A program made the translations under genes and the position numbers. The notes beneath the pieces are model-generated. The model searched no databases, was not told the DNA's origin, and saw nothing but the letters and a program-made list of their open reading frames with translations. Of a stretch of 64,000 nt of DNA, positions 33,523 to 42,074 are shown piece after piece. Each line of letters begins with the position of its first letter. The first letter of the stretch is position 1. The stretch comes from Phycisphaerales bacterium (lineage in GTDB: Bacteria; Planctomycetota; Phycisphaerae; Phycisphaerales; SM1A02). The stretch is taken from NCBI GenBank assembly GCA_022446795.1, contig JAKVBX010000002.1, positions 117,513-181,512 on the forward strand, in the 5' to 3' direction.

Positions 33523-34085
33523 GCGACGAGTTCCGGAATGAGCATGTGATCGCGGAAGCCACCTTCCGCAAGAAGTCGATCATCACGTACCAGATCGCCA
33601 GTACGTCGATCGCCCTGCTGCTCACGGTCGTGGGCATCGTTCTTATTCCGATTGCCATCCTGATCATCAAGTTGATCGGACCCAAGATCGTGGACACGTG
33701 GGCGTGCACACTCACGAACCGGGCGGTACACGTGAAGAAGGGCTTCTTCGTCAAGGTGAAGAAGACGATCCCCCTCGAGAAGATCACTGATGTCGGTTCC
33801 GTGCAGGGACCGGTCATGCGACATTTCGACCTCCATGCCCTGAGCTTCGAAACCGCCGGACAATCCGGTGGATCCTCCGGCGGCGCACTGGTCAAGCTGC
33901 TGGGTATTGACGACTCCGAGTCGTTCCGGGACCTGGTCCTGGACACCCGGGACGCCACCGGTGTCGCCACTGGTTCGGCATCGCCCGGCTCAACCACGCC
34001 AGGCGTTGATTCAGACCAGGACCTGCTCCGCGAGATCCGCGACAGCCTGCTCCGGATCGAGGACCACATCAGCCAGGGCGACTGA
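33519..34085 (+). CDS. Membrane protein with bacterial PH (DUF304-like) domain
   Basis: 188 residues. One or two hydrophobic segments (about 22-52, IASTSIALLLTVVGIVLIPIAILIIKLIG) precede a YdbS/DUF304-like PH fold: CTLTNRAVHVKKGFFVKVKKTIPLEKITDVGSVQGPVMRHF. Such domains carry the conserved pattern of a strand with T-N-R, then a P-L-E-K-I-T-D turn. The C-terminal 60 residues are linker-like and end in a short amphipathic helix. Coupled by ATGA to the exported oxidoreductase gene. Function in membrane association is inferred only. Confidence 0.82.
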   Translation: MSDEFRNEHVIAEATFRKKSIITYQIASTSIALLLTVVGIVLIPIAILIIKLIGPKIVDTWACTLTNRAVHVKKGFFVKVKKTIPLEKITDVGSVQGPVMRHFDLHALSFETAGQSGGSSGGALVKLLGIDDSESFRDLVLDTRDATGVATGSASPGSTTPGVDSDQDLLREIRDSLLRIEDHISQGD

Positions 34086-34111
34086 GCCCCGCCGACCCGG
34101 GCCCGAGCCAC

Positions 34112-34366
34112 TCACAACACGATCTTCACGGCCTCATGGCCGCGGAGGGCCTCGTAGAGTTGAAGCCGGTCCTCCTCGCTGGCGACCTCCAGGGCCACGA
34201 CGAGGGTCACCCACTTGCCCCCGGTACTGCTCCGGCCAGGCGTGACCTTGGCGGGGCGATCGCCCAGGACCCCCTCGATGGCAGCCCGCAATTGGGCCTC
34301 ATCGGCTCCAATCACGCGATATTCCCACTCGCAGGGGTATTTCAGCTCCAATCGGGGGCCGTCCAT
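34112..34366 (-). CDS. DUF493/UPF0250 family small protein (YbeD-like)
   Basis: 84 residues. RLELKYPCEWEYRVIGADEAQLRAAIEGVLGD followed by KWVTLVVALEVASEEDRLQLYEALRGHEAVKIVL is the ferredoxin-like ACT-type fold of YbeD: an opening PCEWEYRVIG strand and a long C-terminal helix. In E. coli ybeD lies beside the lipoate genes, but its role is unsettled and none is nearby here. I chose ATG 34366 (AAGGAG upstream) over the TTG at 34417, which adds 17 unrelated residues. Confidence 0.8.
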   Translation of the reverse strand: MDGPRLELKYPCEWEYRVIGADEAQLRAAIEGVLGDRPAKVTPGRSSTGGKWVTLVVALEVASEEDRLQLYEALRGHEAVKIVL

Positions 34367-34597
34367 GCCGTCTCGGGCTCCTTCGTCCTCTGGCCAAATA
34401 GGGGGATATCCGGGCAACGCCGCACATCATGCCGAGGAGCGTCGTACCGAGACGGTAGTCGAACCAACCCCGGGCGGGCACCGGATTCCGTCCGGACCGG
34501 GCACCAGAGCTGTCAGAAGGCCCATTTGACGAAGGAACTGGCCGCCAAGGCGTGGATTCACGGACCTTGAACGAGGCCATCGCAGTAAACTTGCCAG

Positions 34598-34618
34598 TCC
34601 TGTGCCAGCGGCACAGGA
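34598..34618 (+). promoter_or_regulatory. 9-bp stem-loop in the leader of the giant metalloprotease
   Basis: TCCTGTGCC, loop AGC, GGCACAGGA: perfect inverted repeat ending 33 nt before ATG 34652. Either a 5'-UTR hairpin or a DNA operator. Confidence 0.5.
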
Positions 34619-34651
34619 GACCCCTATTTCGACAACGAAGGAGTTTGAATC

Positions 34652-37600
34652 ATGTCAATGCGACATACCCTGCTGGCCGCAGGTTGCCTGGCCACCCTCG
34701 GGGCCATCGCCACCCAGGCGCATGCCCTACAGGAATCGACTGAGTCGATGCCTGCCGAGACGGTGATGGCACCCAGTGGCAGCAGCAGCAGGCCGGATTT
34801 CCCCAGCTTTGACAGCGTGACCAAGAACTACACGCAGGTCGTCTCCACGGCTGATGGCAAGGCAGGGATGTACACGCTTTTCGTCAACAACAAGGACAGC
34901 AAGGTCCTGGCCGAACTGCCCCGCAACTTCGAGCGGCAGAAGGTGTTCATCGCATACACGGTTGCCGGTGGTACGCCGACCGCTGGTGTCCAGACCGGCG
35001 ACATGTACGCCTACTGGAAGCGATTCGGGAAGCGACTGGCCCTGATTCAACCCAACTACGAAGTACGCACGACCGGTGATACCCAGTCCAAGGCTGGGTA
35101 CCGACGCGTCCACACCGACCGGGTCATCCTCGATGTCCCGATCGTCACCATGGGCCCCAAGGGTGGTCCGGTCATCGACCTGACCTCGCTCCTGGTGAAC
35201 CAGTCAACCAAGTTCTTCGGTGGCGCAACGGCTGGTGCCAACACGCGACTCGCCAAGATCGCCAAGGCCAAAGCCTTCCCCAAGAACGTGGAACTCGCCT
35301 TCGAGATGCCCCTCCGCAGCGGGCAGTTCGGAACGATCTACTACTCCTTCGCCGAAATCCCGGAGAACACCGGCTACAAGCCGCGTGAAGCCGATGAACG
35401 ACTCGGTTACTTCGTCACCTCCCACCGGGACATCGGTGACGCCGCCAGCGAGTCGCCCTGGAAGCGGTACATCAACCGTTGGCATCTCCAGAAGGCTGAT
35501 CCCAAGCTCAAGCTGAGCCCGCCCAAGGAACCCATCGTGTTCTACATCGAGCACACCACGCCGGTCCGCTATCGGCGATGGGTCCGTGATGGCGCCCTGG
35601 AATGGAACAAGGCCTTCGAGAAGGTCGGCATTGTCAATGCCATCGAGGTCTACCAGCAGGATGAAGCCACTGGTGCCCACATGGAGAAGGACCCCGAGGA
35701 TGCTCGTTACAACTTCATCCTCTGGACCAACTCCGACATGGGCTTCGCCATTGGCCCCAGCCGGGTTCACCCGAAGACCGGCCAGATTCTCGATGCCGAC
35801 ATCGTGATGGACGAAGGTTTCATCACGGGTTGGTCCAAGACCTGGGAGAGCCTCATTCCCCAGATGGCCATGGAGAACTTCGGCCCCGAAACGTACGCGT
35901 GGCTCGAGTCCCGTCCCAATTGGGATCCGCGGGTCACCCTCGTGCCGCCGTCACAGCAGGAATCCGTCCGGCAGCAGCTGGCACGCGAAGCGGTTCTCCG
36001 CGCCAATGGCAAACTGCCTGATCATCACGAGATGATGACTTCCGGCGACCCGACCCTGATGGGTGACGATGCCTTTGACGGCCTGGCCGGCCGGGTCAGC
36101 CAGATCAACGGCGCCTGCCAGCACGCCTCGTGCAAGGCCTTTGACGTCGCCCTGTTCCGGTTGAACTACGACATGATCATGAATCTCGAGCAGCCCGTCT
36201 CCATGGACGACGAGGATGGCGAGAAGAAGGATGATCCCATCAGTGGTGTCTGGAACGGCATGGCCGAGTTCAGTGGCCCCGAGGGCATGTCCCAGGAGCT
36301 GCCGTTCACCATGGATCTGCAGCTTCAGTCCGACAACTCGGTCACGGGTTCGACGGAATGGGGTCCCATGGGTGCCCAGGAGATCGCGGGTGAATGGAAC
36401 CCGAAGAAGTCCACGCTGTCGCTGATGCCCGTCGAATCCGAGGGCGATGACGAGCCGCTCGTGATGACCCTTGACGATGGCAAGCTCACCGGCAAGATGA
36501 GCGAGGACAGCTTTACCCTCAACCTCTGGGCCGAGCGTGAAGCGCCCGTCTCAGGCGACTGGGCTCACGATGGTGACCACGACCACTCCGACGACGAGGG
36601 CGACGAAGATGCCCACGATCACGAGGACGAGGAAGACGATCACGATCACGAGGAAGAGGACAGCAAGCCTGCTCGGGCAACCGGCAAGGCCACCAAGAAG
36701 GGTGATGTCCAGCTCATTGATGGTGTGCCCGAGAGCTTCATCGGTCCCCAGTTGAAGGACGTGATCATGCATGAGGTCGGACACACGATCGGCCTGCGTC
36801 ACAACTTCAAGGGATCACGTATCTACGATCTCGACGAGATGAACGACCCGGACATGAAGGGACAGGCCATCGGCGGTTCCGTCATGGACTACCTCCCGGT
36901 CAACATCAACTACGGCGAGGATGCCAACCAGGGTGACTACACCATGGTCACCATTGGTCCCTATGACTACTGGGTCATCGAGTACGGCTACGGATCCAAC
37001 CCCAAGGAGGTCCTGAAGCGAGTCGCCGAGCCGCAGCTGGCCTATGCGACGGACGAAGACACCTGGGGCCCGGATCCCACGGCCCGACGATTCGACAATG
37101 CCAAGAATCCGCTCGACTACGCGGACTCCCAGATGGCGCTCGTTCGTCACCTGCGTGGCAAGATCATCGAGGAGATGGTCGAGGACGGCGAAAGCTGGGC
37201 AGAGGCTCGCAAGGCGTATGAACTGCTCCTTGGCAAGCACGCCGCTGCCGTTGGCATCGCATCCAACTGGATCGGTGGCAGCTACCTCAACCGTGACAAG
37301 AAGGGCGATCCGGAAGGCCGACGTCCGATCGAGAACATCCCGGCTGATCAGCAGCGTCGTGCTCTGGCATTCGTGCTGGACAACACCATGCCTGATGACT
37401 CCTACGGGCTGAGCTCGGATCTCCTGCACCGCATGACTGTCGACAAGTGGTACGACGGTGGCGGCATGCGATTCCTGTCACAGGACGAGACCTTCCCGGT
37501 CCACGGTCGGATCTCCGGCGTGCAGTCCATGGCGCTGTCCCAGGTCATGAATCCCACGACCCTTCAGCGCATCTATGACAACGAGTTCCGGGCGATGGGT

Positions 37601-38023
37601 GAGGAAGACGTTCTCTCCGTCCCCGAGACGATGGAAGCGGTCCGGGCCGCTGTCTGGATTGAGCTCGAGGCCACCCCTCGCGGCAACACCAACCGGCAGC
37701 CCTACATCTCGAGCCTCCGCCGCAACCTGCAGCGGAACCACGTCGATCGCCTGATCGACATGAGCATGCCCGCCAACGGCATGGGCTCGGCCGCGGCCCC
37801 GGTCTCGAACCTGAGCCGCATGCATCTGCGAGAGATTCTCGCGGACATCGATGGCGTCAAGACCAAGGGCATGGACGACTACTCCAAGGCCCACCTGGCC
37901 GAGGCCCGCTCGAAGATCGAGCGTGCCCTGGACGCCCAGTATCTCTACAACGTCGATGATCTCGGTGGCGGGAGCATTGACCTCAGTTCGTTCTTCATGC
38001 AGGAGAACGAATCGAAGGAGTAG
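34652..38023 (+). CDS. Giant secreted zinc metalloprotease, DUF5117/DUF4953 type, with acidic His-rich insert
   Basis: 1123 residues with a signal peptide (LLAAGCLATLGAIATQAHA). The N-terminal third is the DUF5117 region (YTLFVNNKDSKVLAELPRNF). The active site is HEVGHTIGLRHNF at 707-719, the extended metzincin-like HExxHxxGxxH. Between about residue 527 and 632 lies an extra beta-rich domain (ISGVWNGMAEF...), then an insert at 639-670 of 32 residues of which 7 are His and 21 Asp/Glu, just before the zinc helix. GAPGS-type SVMDYLP follows as the Met-turn. AAGGAG precedes the ATG. Probably a periplasmic or surface protease of broad specificity. Confidence 0.9.
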   Translation: MSMRHTLLAAGCLATLGAIATQAHALQESTESMPAETVMAPSGSSSRPDFPSFDSVTKNYTQVVSTADGKAGMYTLFVNNKDSKVLAELPRNFERQKVFIAYTVAGGTPTAGVQTGDMYAYWKRFGKRLALIQPNYEVRTTGDTQSKAGYRRVHTDRVILDVPIVTMGPKGGPVIDLTSLLVNQSTKFFGGATAGANTRLAKIAKAKAFPKNVELAFEMPLRSGQFGTIYYSFAEIPENTGYKPREADERLGYFVTSHRDIGDAASESPWKRYINRWHLQKADPKLKLSPPKEPIVFYIEHTTPVRYRRWVRDGALEWNKAFEKVGIVNAIEVYQQDEATGAHMEKDPEDARYNFILWTNSDMGFAIGPSRVHPKTGQILDADIVMDEGFITGWSKTWESLIPQMAMENFGPETYAWLESRPNWDPRVTLVPPSQQESVRQQLAREAVLRANGKLPDHHEMMTSGDPTLMGDDAFDGLAGRVSQINGACQHASCKAFDVALFRLNYDMIMNLEQPVSMDDEDGEKKDDPISGVWNGMAEFSGPEGMSQELPFTMDLQLQSDNSVTGSTEWGPMGAQEIAGEWNPKKSTLSLMPVESEGDDEPLVMTLDDGKLTGKMSEDSFTLNLWAEREAPVSGDWAHDGDHDHSDDEGDEDAHDHEDEEDDHDHEEEDSKPARATGKATKKGDVQLIDGVPESFIGPQLKDVIMHEVGHTIGLRHNFKGSRIYDLDEMNDPDMKGQAIGGSVMDYLPVNINYGEDANQGDYTMVTIGPYDYWVIEYGYGSNPKEVLKRVAEPQLAYATDEDTWGPDPTARRFDNAKNPLDYADSQMALVRHLRGKIIEEMVEDGESWAEARKAYELLLGKHAAAVGIASNWIGGSYLNRDKKGDPEGRRPIENIPADQQRRALAFVLDNTMPDDSYGLSSDLLHRMTVDKWYDGGGMRFLSQDETFPVHGRISGVQSMALSQVMNPTTLQRIYDNEFRAMGEEDVLSVPETMEAVRAAVWIELEATPRGNTNRQPYISSLRRNLQRNHVDRLIDMSMPANGMGSAAAPVSNLSRMHLREILADIDGVKTKGMDDYSKAHLAEARSKIERALDAQYLYNVDDLGGGSIDLSSFFMQENESKE
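36565..36660 (+). repeat. Low-complexity His/Asp/Glu tract in the metalloprotease
   Basis: Codons 639-670 encode a run rich in HDHD, DDEGDED and HEDEEDDHD: 7 His and 21 acidic of 32. It is a GAC/CAC/GAG/GAT low-complexity stretch at the DNA level. Confidence 0.85.
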
Positions 38024-38055
38024 GGATCTCGTTTCGTCAATATCCTTCGTTGAAC

Positions 38056-38088
38056 GAGGACCGCCCCGGATCATCCGGGGCGGTTCTC
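38056..38088 (+). terminator. Strong 15-bp terminator hairpin after the metalloprotease
   Basis: GAGGACCGCCCCGGA, loop TCA, then its near-perfect complement TCCGGGGCGGTTCTC; 15 pairs including one G-U. It lies 32 bp past the stop and is followed by only a weak T-stretch. Confidence 0.7.
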
Positions 38089-38124
38089 CATTCCGGGGGA
38101 CATGATGACGGCCGGCTGAAGCCG

Positions 38125-38130
38125 TACACT
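38125..38130 (+). promoter_or_regulatory. -10 element TACACT before the M24 gene (leaderless geometry)
   Basis: TACACT ends 6 nt before ATG 38137, with no Shine-Dalgarno between. Confidence 0.55.
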
Positions 38131-38136
38131 CTCGAC

Positions 38137-39294
38137 ATGTCCTCCACCGCCATCGTCATGGCCGGCATTCCCAGCGTGAACCGCAGTCTCTACCGGGAGA
38201 TGCAGTTCAGCGTGGGTGACCCCGCGGCCCTCATCCGTTTTCCCGGCAACGACTCCGAGCGACGGCTGCTGATCCTCCGGGATATCGAGATGGAGCGGGC
38301 GCGTGAACAGGCCGCCGCAGACGAGATCGCCTGCCCCGCGGACTTCGCCCCGGCAAGTGGACTCTCCGGTGATCGCGAAACCGCCACGGCCCAGGCCGTG
38401 GCCGAGTGCCTGAAGCGGGCCGGTGTCAATCAAATCACCTCGGATCGAACGCTGCCCCTGAGTTTCGTCGACGAGATCCGAAAGGTGAACATCGAGATCA
38501 GCTACGACCCCGACCTGGGTGTCATCGATCGACGACGAAAACGCCCTGACGAAATCGAACACCTCCGACAGGCCCAACGGGATACCGAGACAGCCATCCG
38601 CATGGCCTGTGAGACGATCGCCGCCGCCACCCCGGATCGCGACGGCGTGCTGCAGCACGATAAAGAGACGCTGACCTCGGAACGCGTGCGAGCGATGATC
38701 GACCTGCACCTGCTTCGGATGGGATACGAGACAACACCCAGCATCGTCGCGGGCGGTCCCCAGGGTGGCGACTGCCATCAGCGGGGCTCCGGACCACTGC
38801 GGACTGGTGAACCGGTCATCATCGATGTCTTCCCACGAAACCAGACCACGCTGTACGTCGGCGATTGCACACGATGCGTGGTTCATGGCGAGATTCCTCC
38901 GGTGATCGCCTCGATGCATGCCGCCATCGTGGAAGCCAAGGCCGCGGCCACCGCGGCGACACGAAGTGGTGTGACTGGTGAAGCGGTTCACCAGGCGACC
39001 CTCGGCGTGATCCACGCGCACGGCTTCGCCTCCGGGCTGCCCGCAGCCGATGATCCCGATGATCGGATTGCCATGGTGCACGGAACGGGACATGGCGTCG
39101 GCCTGGATGTTCATGAGCCACCGCTGTTGGACTTCGGCGGCCCGGTCCTGGTCGACGGCGATGCCCTCACGATCGAGCCAGGACTCTACGCACCAGCCAT
39201 CGGCGGCTTGCGGGTCGAGGACATGGTGATCGCCACGGCGTCCGGTGCTGAGAATCTCAACACGCTGCCCGAGGGACTGGACTGGTCTACCTGA
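38137..39294 (+). CDS. M24 family metallopeptidase (Xaa-Pro aminopeptidase-like)
   Basis: 385 residues with a creatinase-type N-terminal half and a pita-bread catalytic half from about residue 150. Metal ligands are in VIIDVFPRN, GTGHGVGLDVHEPP and LTIEPGLY, near the C-terminus with GGLRVEDMV. It removes N-terminal residues before proline or acts on small peptides. I chose ATG 38137 because the TACACT promoter is in the right place and the frame upstream (to 38050) crosses the terminator hairpin. Confidence 0.9.
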   Translation: MSSTAIVMAGIPSVNRSLYREMQFSVGDPAALIRFPGNDSERRLLILRDIEMERAREQAAADEIACPADFAPASGLSGDRETATAQAVAECLKRAGVNQITSDRTLPLSFVDEIRKVNIEISYDPDLGVIDRRRKRPDEIEHLRQAQRDTETAIRMACETIAAATPDRDGVLQHDKETLTSERVRAMIDLHLLRMGYETTPSIVAGGPQGGDCHQRGSGPLRTGEPVIIDVFPRNQTTLYVGDCTRCVVHGEIPPVIASMHAAIVEAKAAATAATRSGVTGEAVHQATLGVIHAHGFASGLPAADDPDDRIAMVHGTGHGVGLDVHEPPLLDFGGPVLVDGDALTIEPGLYAPAIGGLRVEDMVIATASGAENLNTLPEGLDWST

Positions 39295-39295
39295 G

Positions 39296-41281
39296 TCACT
39301 CGGACCTGGCGGTCAACAGTGGCATGGGGCAGTCAATCGACTCGGCAATGGCACGCAGGAGCTCCGCTTCGCGCGGGGTCGTCTGACCGTCATGCAGGAT
39401 GCAGATCTCGCATGCTTCCAGGAAGCTCTTGCGATCCGTGAATCGAACCGTTCGAACCTCCCGAAGCGCTGACCTCAGGGTGCGAAGCGTCAGGCTGCGG
39501 GGATCCGGTAGATCTTCCCGCCACCCGAGGTGGTCCGTTGCCGCAGCAAAGGCGGCCTCGGCCTCATCCTCATCCTCGGCGCCGCTGCAGGCAAGCGTCG
39601 CAAGTACCGTGTTGACCGCTGGACGACGAGCCCTCAGCTGCGCCCGCGCCCGTCGCTCGGCACCGGGCTTGTGGTACCGCTCCTCGAGGTGACGGTCGAG
39701 GATCGTGTCGACGACCCACTCCCACTGGTCCAACTTGCCGTCAAGACGAACCAGCATGTCCAGGGTCGAACGGAACTGCTTGTACTGGTTCTCGCTCATC
39801 TGTGACAGGGCCGGTATGCACAGGTCCAGGAGTGGCATGCGGGCCCAGGCATCAAGCGTCCTCATCTGCTCTTCCAGCCGCTGCAGCGACTTGAACTCGA
39901 ACTCGTTGAGGATCTCCTTGAGCTTGTTCCACTGCAGCGCACGATCACTCTCATCCTGGTCCAGGATCAGGCTGAAGACGACCAGTCTCGCAGTCGCGGC
40001 GGAATGCGCCGCATCCTTCACGGGTTCCGGAATACTCCCGAGGATGTGACTCGATTGCTCCAGGCTCTGCTTATCCACGGTCCCGATCTTGGACATGGCG
40101 TCATCCAGGACGGAGCCAAGGATGACCGCACCGAGGACATCCCGGGTCGCCTGCTGCCGATCGACACCCGACTGCGTCACGGGTTCGACGAGCGGCTTGG
40201 GCCTGTCGATCTTCTTCAGGCGTTGCTCCTGCAGTTGCCTGCGAACCTGTTCGACCGTCATGCCCTCGACACGGGCAATGCGTTCCGAGAGTGGTGGATG
40301 AGTCGCGAACATCGAGTTCATCGCCTTGGCGAAGAACATGTGGCTGATCTCCGACGCCTTCTCCGGGAGATCCTCCGCATGGCCCCGTCCAACACTTGAG
40401 ATCATCCGCAAGGCACCACCGATGCCATCCGGATTGCGGGTGTACTGGACCGCCGAGGCGTCGGCCAGGAACTCACGCTGACGAGACACCGCAGCCTGGA
40501 CCAGTCGACCGAAAAAAGTACCGATGAACCCGCACAAGGCCATGGCCAGGCCGAAGAGCATGATGGCGATGCCGATGGCGGCGCCCCCGCCATCATTCTT
40601 GGAGGAAGACCGCCCACCGGATCGCATGGTCAACGGTCCGATGAACCGAACCATCAGCCAACCAGTCACACCCAATACCATCAGCCCGTGGATCACGCCG
40701 ATCAGGCGGATGTTGATCCGCATGTCACCATTGAAGATATGACTGAACTCATGGGCGACCACGCCCTGCAGTTCATCCCGACTCAGGGTGTTGATGGTCC
40801 CTCGGTTGAGGCTGATCACCGCGTCGTTGGGCGACCAGCCTGCTGCAAAGGCATTGATGGAGTCGTCCTCCAGGATGTAGAGCGGTGGAACCGGCGTGCC
40901 GCTGGCAATCGCCATTTCCTCGACCACGTTCTGGGCAACGCGTTCCCGATGATTCCGGGTAGCGGGGTTCAACTGCTTCGCACCGAGCATGTCGGCGACA
41001 ACCCGCCCACCGGAACGAAGCTCGATGATCTTGAACAGGCTGGATCCGCCGACCAGCAGAATCACCACGCCGGCCACGATCGCGAGCACGCCACCATTCC
41101 AGTACTGGACCTGAAGTTCCTGGAATCCCTGTTCCTCATCAAACCCGCTCGCATTGAAGACCACCATGGCCACGGCATAGAGCACCACGGTCATCAAGAT
41201 GATGCCGGAGACGAAGCAGGTCACCAGGAGCCCGGTCCGCTTCCGCGCCTTGTCCTGCTGCTCGAAGAAGTTGGTTGACAT
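39296..41281 (-). CDS. M48 family membrane metalloprotease (HtpX-like) with TerB-like C-terminus
   Basis: 661 residues. Two N-terminal membrane segments (about 18-45 and 60-85), then the M48 domain with VVAHEFSHIFNGDMRI as zinc helix and, some 70 residues later, REFLADASAVQYTRNPDGI carrying the third ligand. Two further hydrophobic segments lie between. From about residue 330 a long helical region ends in a TerB-like module (CEICILHDGQTTPREAELLRAIAESIDCPMP). Likely involved in membrane-protein quality control. It lies 39 bp downstream of LemA, a common pairing. Confidence 0.9.
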   Translation of the reverse strand: MSTNFFEQQDKARKRTGLLVTCFVSGIILMTVVLYAVAMVVFNASGFDEEQGFQELQVQYWNGGVLAIVAGVVILLVGGSSLFKIIELRSGGRVVADMLGAKQLNPATRNHRERVAQNVVEEMAIASGTPVPPLYILEDDSINAFAAGWSPNDAVISLNRGTINTLSRDELQGVVAHEFSHIFNGDMRINIRLIGVIHGLMVLGVTGWLMVRFIGPLTMRSGGRSSSKNDGGGAAIGIAIMLFGLAMALCGFIGTFFGRLVQAAVSRQREFLADASAVQYTRNPDGIGGALRMISSVGRGHAEDLPEKASEISHMFFAKAMNSMFATHPPLSERIARVEGMTVEQVRRQLQEQRLKKIDRPKPLVEPVTQSGVDRQQATRDVLGAVILGSVLDDAMSKIGTVDKQSLEQSSHILGSIPEPVKDAAHSAATARLVVFSLILDQDESDRALQWNKLKEILNEFEFKSLQRLEEQMRTLDAWARMPLLDLCIPALSQMSENQYKQFRSTLDMLVRLDGKLDQWEWVVDTILDRHLEERYHKPGAERRARAQLRARRPAVNTVLATLACSGAEDEDEAEAAFAAATDHLGWREDLPDPRSLTLRTLRSALREVRTVRFTDRKSFLEACEICILHDGQTTPREAELLRAIAESIDCPMPLLTARSE

Positions 41282-41320
41282 GGCAGCCGTCCCCCCGGGC
41301 CGTCAGGGCCCGGATGCGCC

Positions 41321-41956
41321 TCAGGTGAAACTCACGGACGGGGCTTCCTTCTCAGCGGGGTCCTCGATCTCGAACATGTCTGCCTCGGCGAAGTTGAACA
41401 TGCCAGCGACGATGCTGGACGGGAACTGCTCCCGGCGGACGTTGTAGACCATGACTGAGTCGTTGTACGCCTGTCGAGCGAAGGCGATCTTGTTCTCCGT
41501 CGTGGTCAGTTCCTCCTGGACCTGCATCATGTTCTGGCTGGCCTTGAGGTCGGGATAGGCTTCCATGGTCACCATGAGCCGCCCGAGCGCGCCGGACAGC
41601 GCGCCCTCGGCCTGCGACAGGGCCTTGACCGCACCACCACCAACCGGACTGGAAGACGCGGCCTTGACAGCCGCCATGGCGTGATTGCGAGCCTCGGTGA
41701 CCGCCGTGAGCGTTCCGGCCTCATGAGCCATGTAGCCCTTGGCGGTTTCGACCAGGTTGGGAATCAGATCATGGCGGCGTTTGAGCTGCACATCGATCTG
41801 GGCAAATCCGTTCTTGACGCGATTGCGGTCCCGCACCAAGGCGTTGTACATGCCGATGACGATGCCGATGAGCAGAAGCAGCCCACCCACGACGGCAATG
41901 GCGATGATCGCGCCGGTTCCAAGTGCGAGGAAGATCGGTACTGGTACGTCGGTCAT
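41321..41956 (-). CDS. LemA family membrane protein
   Basis: 211 residues. One N-terminal membrane helix (ALGTGAIIAIAVVGGLLLLIGIVIGM), then the LemA helical bundle: YNALVRDRNRVKNGFAQIDVQLKRRHDLIPNLVETAKGYM is the family signature, followed by LMVTMEAYPDLKASQNM and YNDSVMVYNVRREQFPSSIVAGMF. LemA proteins often sit beside M48 proteases, as here. I chose ATG 41956, preceded by GGAGGA. The frame continues upstream to 42064, but that Met/Ile-rich stretch is the shadow of the His-rich tail of the preceding gene. Confidence 0.92.
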   Translation of the reverse strand: MTDVPVPIFLALGTGAIIAIAVVGGLLLLIGIVIGMYNALVRDRNRVKNGFAQIDVQLKRRHDLIPNLVETAKGYMAHEAGTLTAVTEARNHAMAAVKAASSSPVGGGAVKALSQAEGALSGALGRLMVTMEAYPDLKASQNMMQVQEELTTTENKIAFARQAYNDSVMVYNVRREQFPSSIVAGMFNFAEADMFEIEDPAEKEAPSVSFT

Positions 41957-41981
41957 AACAGGTCCTCCGTGGATAATCGGC

Positions 41982-42074
41982 TCAGTGATCATGATCATGA
42001 TTCCCATGATCGTGATCTCCATGATCGTGATCTCCATGATCGTGGCCGTGGCCACCGTGATCATGATCGTGTCC
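41982..42074 (-). repeat. Tandem short repeat encoding a His/Asp/Gly tail
   Basis: A 15-bp unit, close to CATGATCGTGATCTC on the plus strand, recurs several times and encodes a 31-residue tail of His, Asp and Gly with 13 histidines. The repetition invites copy-number slippage. Confidence 0.8.

Noticed and set aside
38050-38136. Upstream extension of the M24 peptidase frame
   Set aside because: It lies inside the terminator hairpin of the metalloprotease gene; the leaderless start 38137 fits the family.
41957-42064. Met/Ile-rich N-terminal extension of LemA
   Set aside because: It is the frame-shifted shadow of the His/Asp tail repeat of the upstream gene; LemA has a good GGAGGA site at 41956.
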